Of a DNA stretch of 64,000 nt, positions 32,530 to 43,202 are shown in pieces; within the stretch, counting starts at the first letter, position 1; each line of letters opens with the position of its first letter. The stretch is from Lineus longissimus. Taxonomy: Eukaryota; Nemertea; Pilidiophora; Heteronemertea; Lineidae. The DNA lies in assembly GCF_910592395.1 (NCBI RefSeq), contig NC_088323.1, positions 9,610,001 through 9,674,000 of the forward strand. The letters run 5' to 3'. A program made the translations under genes and the position numbers. A model generated the notes under the pieces. The model saw nothing but the letters and a program-made list of their open reading frames with translations, was not told the DNA's origin and did no database searches.

Positions 32530-32765
32530 CATCAGGGGTCTCCATTTCAAGCTGATAACGCGTGAGCATAAATCTAGCAAGTTAACATATGACGGACTTT
32601 CGGCACCTTGATCGGATTAATTGGATGGGAGCAAGAAAACGTTTGTAGAATGGATTCGTGCTAAGATGCTATCTGCGCTTAATATGTCAGTCATTTGCCG
32701 GTGCAGCGTTTCAGACATACATGACTGTATTGTTTTTCTTTGTTTCTCGCTATTGAGGAGTCATG
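32530..32765. repeat. Partial third copy of the duplicated block
   Basis: Matches 18375-18598 in the same orientation: GGTCTCCATTTCAAGCTGA, GACGGACT, CCTTGATCGGAT, TGTCAGTCATTTG and TGTTTTTCTTTGTTTCTCGC. The match ends abruptly at GTCATGACC, where the pogo-like transposase reading begins, so that junction is probably an insertion or recombination edge. Confidence 0.8.
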
Positions 32766-33820
32766 ACCCCATTAAGCTCTCTTTTGAAGGCAGACAAAGG
32801 CAGACAAAAACCAGCAGGTACGTAATCCAGGCTGCCTCTCATGTCGCGGACTCTCGTCCGGAAGTTCTCTGTCCGGTGGACCTGATAATGATCGACGATT
32901 AACAGGAACTGGTCGGTCTCGTTGTCGGTGATGTAGGGTGATAGGACTTCATCTAACCACTTGTGCGCCGTTTCCTCCCTCATCCAACCAGTTTCCGATA
33001 GGGTAATCTTTACATCTGCTGGTGGGTTGTCTTGGAGGGCTGCAAACACCCGGACGAAACCTCTTCTGGGGAAGGTGATGTGCGCCGGCAACTTTGCTCC
33101 AGAGGCTGCGATGCAGAGGGTGACGGTGCATCCCAACTTAGTATTGGACCTGGATGATCAGACGTCTATGGCCTTCTCCCCCGTGGTGTTGGCTGTGTAC
33201 ATGGTTCTCATATCAAACAGGACAAAGGTTTGGTCCATGTTAAAGAAGAACCGCATCTGTATATCAAGACGATCGATGCTCCCAGTAACCGCATCTCGGA
33301 AGGTCTGGATCCTTGCAGCAGCATCAGCGGGGACGGTCGTTGTATTCTTGGCCACCTTCCGTAGGGACACGTGGCGTCTCTTCATCAAGCACTCCACCCA
33401 GCCTATGGATGCGTTGAAATCCCATAGCTGAGGGCGACAATGCTGAATCCCTTCTCTGACATCTTGGGCTAACTCATTCCACCAGCTTTGCCACACTACC
33501 AACGCCATATCTTGAATGTCGAGAACGGAGACTGCGAGGCGATGCTCTCTCATCTGCTGCAGCCATTGGTAAAGCTGGTCCTCAACCTGTGGCCATAACG
33601 GATCACGGGGCTCCATCACCGTCTTCTTCCGGCCATGCCCTTCTTCTTGCTTCTGCTCGAGGTCCTCGAGATTCCACCTTCTAAACGTCTCCCAGGGGAT
33701 GTTATAGTGGGCGGCGAACTCTCTCATACTGCGCACCGTACCGTTCACCAGTGCCTCCTTCTGGTCTCTCAGGTAGGCAAGTTTTTCTGTCACGGTGTAG
33801 CGCCGGCGTCGTTAAATATA
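32750..33820 (-). pseudogene. pogo/Tc5-like (HTH-CENPB-DDE) transposase, broken
   Basis: Two ORFs (33793-33158 and 33136-32750) lie in one frame separated by a TGA at 33160-33158. The N-terminus reads KLAYLRDQKEALVNGTVRSM, a Psq-type helix-turn-helix, followed by a CENPB/Tc5-type DNA-binding helix region. The DDE_1 core shows FFFNMDQTFV (first Asp), TGEKAID, then LGCTVTLCIAASG, FLLIVDHYQVHRTENF (second Asp) and DYVPAG. After this the expected QPLD-type segment is damaged, and the reading enters duplicated-block sequence. The 5' side has no in-frame ATG before a TAA at about 33815, so it is incomplete at both ends. Confidence 0.8.
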
Positions 33821-33944
33821 CTAAAATAACCAGTGCATCTGGCAACATGGCCAATATGACTTTACGTGCACCAAATTTGTTTGCTATCCATAGGACAAAC
33901 CGGCGGTGCCGGCATTATCCAGGTCTTAGCCGATACCAAAATAT

Positions 33945-35885
33945 TAGGGCATAATGATTAGCGTGTAGATAAGATTTCAATAGCATAATTTAGAACACGT
34001 TGCGCGTTGTAATACATTTTCCGAAATACTTTTTTAAATCAGAAAATTCGAAATCCGAAATTAGCAATATTGAAATCCGAAATCCGAAATTTGAAATCTA
34101 ATATTAACCAATCAGAGGAAAGCTTACAAAATATAAAACTAATCAGATGTTGTGTAACATTCCATTTTTAGTTTAGATTAATGCAAATGGCCGTAATCGG
34201 CACTGTGTTGATGTACATCAGCAAGATAAGATCGACTTGTGACTGGTGCACTTTTTGTATACCACACTGCATTATTGACGTGAGGATGAATTGAACATTC
34301 TTGTAGTTCAAATATATTGCTTTCTTTCCCTACTGTACATGCTAGCCTGACTATAGCTTAGAGACGCGAGGGAGAGTGTGTTGAGTCCCGGTCGATGAGA
34401 TATGTTTTATTTTTTCATGTTTTGTGAGGGGAGTGAATTTTTTGTATTCACAGGAAAAAATATTTTTTGCTGAAAAGAGTGGAATAATAATATTTTTAGC
34501 AGGGGTTATAGCTACAACTGAATGCCAAAACTTATAAGCCATATATTTGACCTTTATTTTCCATTCATCATTGCGTCAAGAATGCATTGAGATTTACAAA
34601 AGCTTTACCAGATAGCAGATCGATCTTATCTAGATTCTAACGACTGTTTCTCGGTATTCCGAGACAGATTGAGGTCATGCATACGTTTTTAAGTGGGTCT
34701 GGGGTTGGCCCCGGCGCAAACCGGTGTAAAAGAAATGCAAGTCCCCCCGGAATCCAAGTCCGGTCCATTTGTTAAAGTGAATAGAGTCGCCGAGCTCCTT
34801 TGTTGAAGATTATGTAGCTAACCCTAACCAAACCATTAACCACATTCGTTGACAATACACAGCTATTGTATGGGGTCCTGCATTCCTAAGACGTCCATTC
34901 CTTTTACATCGGATCCGGTAGCGAAACATTATATGTTGAGATTCAGACCATTCCTTCCCCGCCCCTTTCTGTCAATTCCCATGTATCTTACTGGATTAGT
35001 GCCGCCACCTATTAGTGACATACTAGCATGCCCCCCCCCCCCCCCCACACCACCACCACCTAGGAAAGGGAGACTTTTACCGCTCAAATATGAAAACATG
35101 TACCATTATCATGCTGTGCTACTGGCCCCTTGTCAGTTTCATACTGAAACGAGCAGTAATGTGTAGACGAGGTAGAACTGCAAGCTTGGACTCAACATTG
35201 TCAATACAGCCCTTCAACGGTCTCCATGTACATGCACGCTGGTCTTTGTAAGCAATATCGTTATGAAATTAACACTTACCTCCTTATCTCTGATTGGTTA
35301 ACATTGGGTTTCAAATATCGGATTTCGGATTTCGAACCTCAGATGGGCCTTCTGGACTTTCGTACAACTGTGCCCGAAGTACTTTCTTTAAAGTTCTGAA
35401 CTATTGTGAAGGTTAGATGTAGATGACACTAATCAATTCTCTTTAGCCATATCGTGTATTTGTGAATGTTTAAGAAAAAGACACAGTCTAAATATTTTCA
35501 CGTGAAAAACAATTATAGTGAATACAAAATCGACTTAGAAATTTCTATTTAAAATTTCATGAATTTTGAATGGAATTATAACAGGTGCTACATGAGGGGT
35601 TTTCATGTGTGATTACATGTGTGATTAACTTTGAGCAATATAGAATCTATCTGTCAAATACACTGAAAAACTATATATGATTTGTTCATAACGAATCTTT
35701 ACAAAACCTGTATACAGATTCCATACACGTTTGGATTCTATAATATAGCATTCATGCCATTTTCTCTAAAGATTTGCTACGAGAGTTTTGTCTGTGTTAT
35801 TTGCAATGAAGCCATCACTATCTCGAGAAAGCAGAATTCTATTGGTTGAGTTCGTAGACCGTGTTTATGCAAACGAACGTTGTCG
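33945..35885. repeat. Duplicated block, copy B
   Basis: Second copy of 17646-20040. Relative to copy A it has about 800 extra bases (roughly 34325-35115), including a CCGGTGTAAAAG MITE end and a C17 run at 35030. It lacks the 18375-18840 segment, going straight from GACTTTCGTACAACTG to TATTGTGAAGGTTAG. The two copies lie 16 kb apart in the same orientation with the Gypsy element between them. Confidence 0.85.
34721..34775. mobile_element. Truncated CCGGTGTAAAAG MITE end
   Basis: CCGGTGTAAAAGAAATGCAA followed by GTCCCCCCGGAATCCAAGTCC matches the left end of the 57194 hairpin element. No matching right end is seen before the surrounding sequence resumes. Confidence 0.6.
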
Positions 35886-36101
35886 ACCTCAGTTAAAACA
35901 CGACCATGAATATTGTATATGCGTATGCGTATATACATATATATGTTATTAACGTGTCACCTTTTACAAAAAGCCAGCCTGCAAAGGCTTACGAGACACA
36001 ATAATTCATAATTTGTAAACGGGCGCGCAACATGTCGACCGCGGCAAAGGGAGGGGTGGTCCGACCATACACGACTTATTCTACTTAAGATTTGAGGCGG
36101 T

Positions 36102-38032
36102 TTATTTACGCATTTGGTAGATGAGTCGTATATAGCCAGCTACACGTCCTGCCACTGCCGGACTCGACAGAAGCGCATTGAGTCCACCGCTCCGGTCCAT
36201 GGAACCAACATTTTCACCAATATCCAACAGCAAGTCCACCCGCTCTCGGCTATATTTTGTACACTCCAAAAGAAAATGGAACTCATCTTCCACTTTTTCA
36301 TCACCACAGTTCTTACAGGTTCTATTTTCAAGCGGCACACCCCGATATCGTCCTAATTCTATACCTAGAGTGAATGTACCGTTACGCATTCTTGCTATTG
36401 TAGACCTACTTGCCCTACTTAGTGGCAATAAAACATATATCTCCATACCAAATTCCTGTTTTAACAACTTAAACGTTCGTAGTTTTGGCATGTTCACCAC
36501 CTCATTTTTCCATTTAACCACATAATTTGCCATGAGAGCGTCCCTTATCCGGCCTGAAAGCTCCCTATTTTCTGCTGCTAAGAATGTCCTGTGTAGCATG
36601 GGAGCATCATTAATGTTAGTCATATTACAATCGTTCAAAATAGTTTTTATACTTTTGCACCAGTTATCTTTCCCTTGTCTAGATAACTCATAATCCCATA
36701 GAAATATGTGTTTGGCAATTCTATGAACAGGCAAAGTACACAGCTTAAACCACAAGTTACACATCTTGACATGATGCCTGATAGACAGCGGTATGGAACC
36801 CATGTCGCCCACTATTGCCGGTATAGCAGAAAATTTACCAACTCCTAGAAAGGATCTTAAACACCGCAAATGAACTTTCTCACATTGTCTATAAGTTTTA
36901 AAACCCCAAACACTGCAACAGTAGTCCATCACTGGCACCACCTGAGCGTCATATAAGCGTATATACGAATTATACATGAGTCCTCTTGCCGTCGAGAAAT
37001 GCTTCGCTAAAATACCTGCTAGAGCCTTTGAGGCCCCTTTCGCTGACACGTCTGCAGTGTGGGTATAATCTAAATAGTCATTCAGTTCTACACCCAGATA
37101 ACGATAGGCATTAGTTCGCTCAATATCATGTTCTCCAAAATGAAATACATAATTAGTTGGCGCTTCACATTTCCTACAAAAGTGCATAACTTTTGTCTTT
37201 TCAACGTTCACTGCCATACGCCACTTTATACACCAATCCCGCACCATGTCTATCATGTTTTGGAGCGATTCCTCATTGTCACTAATCAGGGCGATATCAT
37301 CAGCATACAACAGAATAGCTATATTTCTACCGTTTATAGCTACGCCATTTCCTTCACTGTTTATCTGTTCCGCTAGATCATTGAGATATGATAGGCTGTC
37401 CCCCTGTCTAACTCCGCACGTTGTCCTAAAACTATCAGTCAGACACCCATTGATGCGCACGTGTGCATCTGTATCCTTGTACATTGACAAAACTGATTTA
37501 AGGAATCTGCCGGAGATGCCTTTACCATACAGCTTTGTTATCAACAGTTTTCTATCTATCATATCAAACGCCTTGGAGAAATCCACATAACAAACAAAAG
37601 TAGGCTTTTTCTGTTGTTTTCGATTTCTCACTATTGTTGTCAGACTAAAGATATGATCCTCGCAACTCCTGCCTTTCCTGAACCCATTTTGATCATCGAC
37701 CAACAAATCATTGTCGTCTATAAAGGTCATTAGCCTGTTATTCAATATCGTACTATACACTTTTCCAGTTGTTGAATTGAGACTTATGCCCCGATAATTC
37801 AACGGATCTAATCGGTCTTTTCCAGGCTTATGTATCGGATGTATTATACTGTTGTTCCACATCGAAGGAGTTTTTCCGTACTTGAACACAGCACAGAAGA
37901 ATTGGTGTAATATGTCAGTCATTCTCGGACTTTTCAGTATCTCATTCGGAATCTGATCAGGACCAGTAGCCTTTCCGGATTTAATGCCACCCAAGGCTTT
38001 CACTACTTCAGTCCTCCGTATATCGTTATTAA
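36102..38032 (-). pseudogene. LINE reverse transcriptase and C-terminal zinc knuckle
   Basis: The coding part begins at the TTAA junction; the first residues of the longer ORF (to 38081) come from the inserted element's terminal repeat. RT landmarks in order: KSGKATGPDQIPNEIL, NYRGISLNSTTGK, QNGFRKGRSCEDHIF, CYVDFSKAFDMID (catalytic Asp), GVRQGDSLS, LLYADDIALIS (catalytic Asp pair) and VEKTKVMHF. Between GVRQGDSLS and YLNDLAEQ the usual P-x-LF segment is missing, an in-frame loss of several codons. The C-terminus has CKNCGDEKVEDEFHFLLEC, a knuckle typical of this superfamily. The ORF is otherwise open for about 640 codons. Confidence 0.88.
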
Positions 38033-38700
38033 GTGTCAGTCCATGATACCACCATGCAGAGGGTGGCAAGGTGGGGGTCAACCGTTTTTAACGAGATTAG
38101 GTATGCAAGATCCTTCCACTAAGACATCATTACACAGCAATTGATGACTCTCAAAAATCACTAGCAACCGAGTTAGGGGCAGGCCTAGTTAGGGGGCTTG
38201 TTTTAGCTTTTTTCCCCCTATTTTTTGTGTATTTTTGGGTCAATGTTGGGCACTCCTGCAGAGACTAAAAAAGTAGCTGGATTTTCCCCCTTTGTATGAT
38301 GGAAGTATTTGATGAGATCTTCCATTCTGCAACAGGTCATTGAGTAACACTTCATACTTTGGTCGTGCTAGGCCTAGTAATTATGCATACCTAGGGGCAG
38401 TGCTTAGGAAGATCTCTCTATCGACGCTCATATCTCCAACACTGCAGGTCTTTGAATGCTGTGGCTTGCACATGATAAAGGCAATGATACCTACTTTCAA
38501 AATCAGAAATAAAATTTCCGGCCGCTTTAACTGTTTTCCCAGGATAAACCAAGGAAAAAGTGCTATTTTCCACCAAAATGACACTCATTGGCTAGTGCTG
38601 CCACCTTGTGTACACTTGAAGAATTATAAAATAAATGCATAATGAACACATAATTTATGCTTGGTGCTGGCCATGAGGATTAGTCGTTACTGTCAACAAC

Positions 38701-39065
38701 CATGATCACCCCCCCCCCCTTGCCTAGGCCTACTAACCTACTTTAAGTAGGCCTACCGGTAAATAACTCCACTTGCATTTTTCCCCCCAAAAAAGAACAA
38801 GCTCATCACTACAAATTTGCCCTTGATGAAAGCCCTTTGGGGAATTGGGCCCCATAGGTCCTGAAATGCTGATTTGAATTTCAAATAACATTTCGGCCTT
38901 GGCCTACCTGATGGCAACGTAATTGAATAAGATACATGTAGCCTTCTTACAGTTCGAAAACCTAAAGAAACCCCCCTGTTGGTGAGGATGCTAATGTTGA
39001 CCCATTCATTAGCCTGTGTCATGCTGCCAGAGCATGTTGTAAGGGTTGGACCCCCCCCCCCCCAT
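38701..39065. repeat. Poly(C) runs within the TTAA element
   Basis: C-runs at about 38708-38719 and 39051-39063 lie on either side of TAGGCCTAC-rich sequence. They carry no coding signal. Such runs recur across the window. Confidence 0.6.
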
Positions 39066-40275
39066 GGCTAAGGCACCTGAAGGGCATGTGGTATGACCTA
39101 CTAATACATCTTTATCAACCCATGCAGGGATCATCCTATTCCTAAGAACCTTGCAGAAGTGCTCATTTCACATACTAGTAACACCTTCCATTGCTAAGGA
39201 GCCAATTGACCAAAGGTGCAGTTCCTACAGTAATTACTGTTTGATGAGGACAACCCTGCAGTTGGCTGCACCGTCAGAGTACTGCTATTGGAAGTTTTTA
39301 GCTCCTTGGTTGGCGGTGAAATGTTCTCCTGGAGTTGCTCTAGCATTGGCTAAATTGTACATATACATGTACTGGAATGGAGAAGTTTTTCATGAACTGA
39401 GTTACGGTACTGTCCAGTCCCTTAGGAGAGATCACAACTTTCCACATGCTACACTTGTACCTGTCTGCAGAGGACAGTGCTGCCACCTAAGAAGCAGGGA
39501 CACTTTTTTTTTACAAATGGGTGATTTATTTACAATCTAATATAATGATACATAGAAAAAAGGCTATTTTGCAGACAATAGCCAAACCACTACTAACCAC
39601 TACTAGGGAGGGACCAATACTAGTAACACCTCATTTACGGTACTACATGTCAGGCCCAAGTGCAGGATAGTATCAGGAGAGAGTCCCACTTTCCAGTAGC
39701 AGGCTTGGTTGTTCAAAACTGACATTAGCGCTACTAAGTATACTGACATTAAAAATCTATCTTGGCATTTACAATTGTTCACTGAAAGCCAAAGTTCAAA
39801 TTTATCCCAAGATATCGCTATAAAATCATTTTTTAACCAAGCCCCGCATTTTACCTGATGAACCATCCGCTAGATATACTAGAACATCAAATCTGGATGT
39901 CCTTCATATTGCAGGTTATGTTAGTCAAGGGAGACAAAAACACAGCATGTAACAGTTTTAGGAAATTCACCATGTATTTATTTTAGAAAAAGAGAGATGT
40001 ATGAATGCGAACAATGCATTTGCAATCAATGGCGTGGAAAATCTCAGGTCAAGCCTGATGAATGTACATCCAATAAAGTCGTACCCTTTCATTCTAAATC
40101 AAGAATTCTTGATGTGTAGCTGACAACTTTCACTGGGCTAATTCTGCCCAGTCATGACTCAAAGACCAACATTTCAGAAAATCTGTCTCCACCCTCTTAT
40201 CATTTCTCTCTCCCAGCTCAAGAGTGCTTGACCAGCAGTCCTTATGATACTGTTGCAACAACATTACCCATCAAA

Positions 40276-41228
40276 CAAGGAGGATACCGCGGTGACGTCA
40301 CATCACGTGATCCCGACCCATATTAGTGATCGCTATGGCCAATCATATTCAGTCTACTGACAGCACCAGCACTGAACACATCTCCACGTCTCACTGTCTG
40401 GTGCGCTCCTATACACAAAAACACCAATAGACATGAAATATTGCAATACCTAGTATGGATTCTTCCTGTGTAGGATAAAATTTACAGAGCAGATTAACTT
40501 CCACGAATAAAAAAGACGTTTGGCGTGGCCAAAGTGCGGAAATAATGGGAAATAATGTCTCCGCTAAAATACACTACGAAATACACTAGGCAATGCACTA
40601 CGCGATACACGGTAGAGATGCAGTTGAGTTTGTTATTGTTTTGACTTGGAAGCCCGCCAGTATCATAATATATTCATGTATTCATGAAGTATGAACTCAT
40701 TTCTGTCCCATACAACTCTAAGAACAGTCAATTTCTCCTTAAATCATCACCGAAACCGCGATATCCGCAGGAAGATTTCGTTCTTGTGTCCGAAAATGCA
40801 TGATCTTACAGGGGCGCTAACTCGACAAATAGAGGGGATCTATGGGGATCTATGCGAGTTTTAGGTATTACAGGTCTCGAACTTGTAAAATCTGTAAACA
40901 TGCCTCCAAATCCCATTATGATAATGAAGAGATTGCCCCATATCTGGGAGACTGTTTTGAAACCATCGCTAATTTTGGAAGATCGGTGCCGGCTATTTGG
41001 TTTAAAAAACCCTATTTTTCCCCATCAAAACAGCACTTTTCATTATTCAAATGATAGCTTATTGTCTGAAGACTTATTTCATAGCAGAAAAGTACTAATA
41101 ACTCTGATTTGATGCGAAAAATCTAACTTTTTTGATGACTTGATTTTCCCTTGGCCGTGGATCGAGTTTGTTTACAATATGCAGCGCCATCTTGGAAAAG
41201 CCGTGACGTCACCGCGGTATCCTCCTTG
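40276..41228. mobile_element. 953-bp MITE, 26-bp TIRs, 9-bp TSD
   Basis: The ends are CAAGGAGGATACCGCGGTGA at 40276 and the exact complement ending at 41228; the inverted match continues to 26 bp. CCCATCAAA flanks it at 40267-40275 and 41229-41237. A 9-bp duplication suggests a Mutator-like family, though the termini differ from those of the 8043-9050 element. No transposase is encoded; the short plus-strand ORFs near 40842-41112 overlap each other and are not credible. Confidence 0.88.
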
Positions 41229-41232
41229 CCCA

Positions 41233-42381
41233 TCAAATTTGCCCTTCTGTCCCGTCTGCTGGGTTTTCTAAGGCGTTGGCTGGTTGAACAGAGGAAGAGG
41301 CAACAGCGGACTGAAAAAAGATATTGATGGAGAATCAGGTTTGGCTTAGAATCCCTCATTGCCAAGGAGATGGGAGCCAGAATGGCATCAAGGTTTTCAG
41401 CTTAGTCCCTCCTCTCTCATCAGTGACCTTCTTACATGTAAGTCAGTCGCTGCAGGCAGAATTAACCGATATTCACTTTGGCTTGCCCCGAATCTTTCCC
41501 CTTTTTTTCATTCAACTCACCTCTGTAGCCATGGGTGCTGGTTCTACTTCTGGTTCTACATTTACCACAGATACTCGATGTTTAGCCTCACATCCTTTAC
41601 ACAGAGCTGAAAAGGCACCAGATTATGGGGTAATGATAATATGATGTGCAATATAATAGTGTGAGGACATGATGATGATGATAGACTTGTTTTGATAATG
41701 CGACCGGCCATGCTGATTTTGTACGGCAGTGAAGCATCACCTCCAGTGGCACTGGCAGGGAATCATAACTGGGACTTCCTGATCATCAAGCCAAGGCTCC
41801 AATCAACTTTCTAGGAAGAACACAAGTGAAGTGGTAAATCGTTATCACTCAGTTGGTTTTGCACCAAAGTTAGGTTTAGTCAGAGTGGGTATCATTACAG
41901 GCCTACTGCTTCTTTTCTACTTCAGTGATTTTGAGACTGATCCCTTACCTGAGCCAACTGGGACAAAAACTCCCCACTTGATGTATATTTCCCGAGACAT
42001 CACTCGATGAACTGAACCACCATCTTTTCTGGGCTTCCGACTTGTTTTAGAGGGTTGATGAAGTGGGTGCTGGCATCTCCTTTGCTGATTCCATGATAAT
42101 AAACTCAACTTGTATCGGTGGTTCGGGCATATTGTGGTGTCCAGAACTGGAGAACTCATATCAAACACGCCAACACGAAGTGCTATGAGCTCCCATTCAC
42201 TTTGGACTTGACTGGCTTTCCTGGAGGACATCCAACGCATCAAATGGGAGTGCACGTCCTTCTTACATTGTTTCAAGGGGATCACACTCTTGTCATTGGG
42301 GTATGAAGCGTCAGTACCACACTCGATATCCTTGGATATGACAGCAAATCCACATTTCAACTGTGATTTTTCAGGTTCCAT
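41233..42381 (-). CDS. Cys/His-rich protein gene inside the TTAA element, 3 exons
   Basis: Exon 1 (42381-41949) starts MEPEKSQLKCGFAVISKD and ends GGCTCAG/GTAAGG. Exon 2 is 41606-41521 (TTTTCAG to GAG/GTGAGT). Exon 3 (41310-41233) follows TCTTTTTTCAG and stops at TGA. Phases close at both junctions, giving about 199 residues. Visible features are WMSSRKASQVQSEWELIALR, then TTICPNHRYKL, RRCQHPLHQ and ALCKGCEAKHRVSV: a C-x2-H, C-x3-H and C-x2-C-x3-H pattern likely to bind zinc. An acidic/Pro stretch (VNVEPEVEPAPMATE) and a Ser/Ala tail follow. I do not recognise the family. It may be an accessory DNA-binding protein of the transposon or a captured host gene. The next ATG upstream (42423) is also possible. 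Confidence 0.66.
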
Positions 42382-43202
42382 TTTCAATAGACTATCACAC
42401 AATGTACACGTGCATGTACACAATGCATTGTAACTGTAACTGCTGTTGTTGTTGTCGTTGCTGGTGTTCGTTTCCGCCTAGACCGCTAAGCCTCCACAGG
42501 GGTAATAAAGGCCTCTAGGTTGTTTGAGGGAGTGTGTGGGAGGGGCAAGGGAGAGGGGGGTTCACTAACATCTAAAAATGTAATTTTATTTCGAAAGCAT
42601 GTGTATTTCGTCAGTTATCTGAGGGAATGGGCAAAAAATGGGCACCAGTGAGAAGGGCGCGACTCGACCCCCTCACCGGAAAACCGTAAGGGCGGCCGGA
42701 TTTTTTTCCTATGCAAATTAAAAAACAGCATTCTGACTTCCTTACCTGGAAGTGGCATCACCTAAAAAACTGCAGTGTTGGAGCTAAAGGAGAGTTAACA
42801 TTACCTTTTTACTGAAATTTGAGATTGCATTGTTTTTGGGACGTACTGTACCTGTCATTAAAATGTACCTGGGGCAAAACAAAAGGCATAAAAAGGTAGC
42901 TCAGATCATGTACTTTCAATTTCAATAGGCGGTGTTTAGTGATAATTCTGTTTGATGCACGAAAATTGACAAAAGACTTAGCCTATTTTGAGGGATAATG
43001 CATGTTTTTTTAAAAGGAAAATGAGTAGGAAATGGTTAACAGCCGTACCCCAAAACTGTGGGGTTATTTTCGAAACCAATCCACCAGCCTTCATAGTACC
43101 CTCGGACAGGTCTGTGGTAGAAATTACAACTAGATCTGTTGACCCCCCACCTTGCCACCATTTGCATGATCCTGCATGGTGGTATCATGGACTGACACTT
43201 AA

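Larger units (their letters stand above)
38033..43198. mobile_element. TTAA-flanked DNA transposon, 5166 bp
   Basis: Left end GTGTCAGTCCATGATACCAC at 38033; right end is the exact complement ending at 43198. The terminal repeat is 27 bp perfect, then an indel, then GGTGGCAAGGTGGGG and GTCAAC shared again. TTAA occurs at 38029-38032 and 43199-43202, and excision with one TTAA restores the LINE frame. TTAA targets are known for piggyBac and Kolobok; the GTGTCAG end does not look like a piggyBac end, so the family is open. Inside are a three-exon minus-strand gene (41233-42381) and a later MITE. I found no transposase; 38100-40260 and 42430-43100 show no convincing exons. Confidence 0.9.

Noticed and set aside
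38053-38081. First codons of the 659-codon RT ORF as a native start
   Set aside because: They come from the terminal repeat of the inserted TTAA element, not from the LINE.
39151-39540. 129-codon plus-strand ORF in the TTAA element as transposase
   Set aside because: No DDE-type spacing or known motif; composition looks random.
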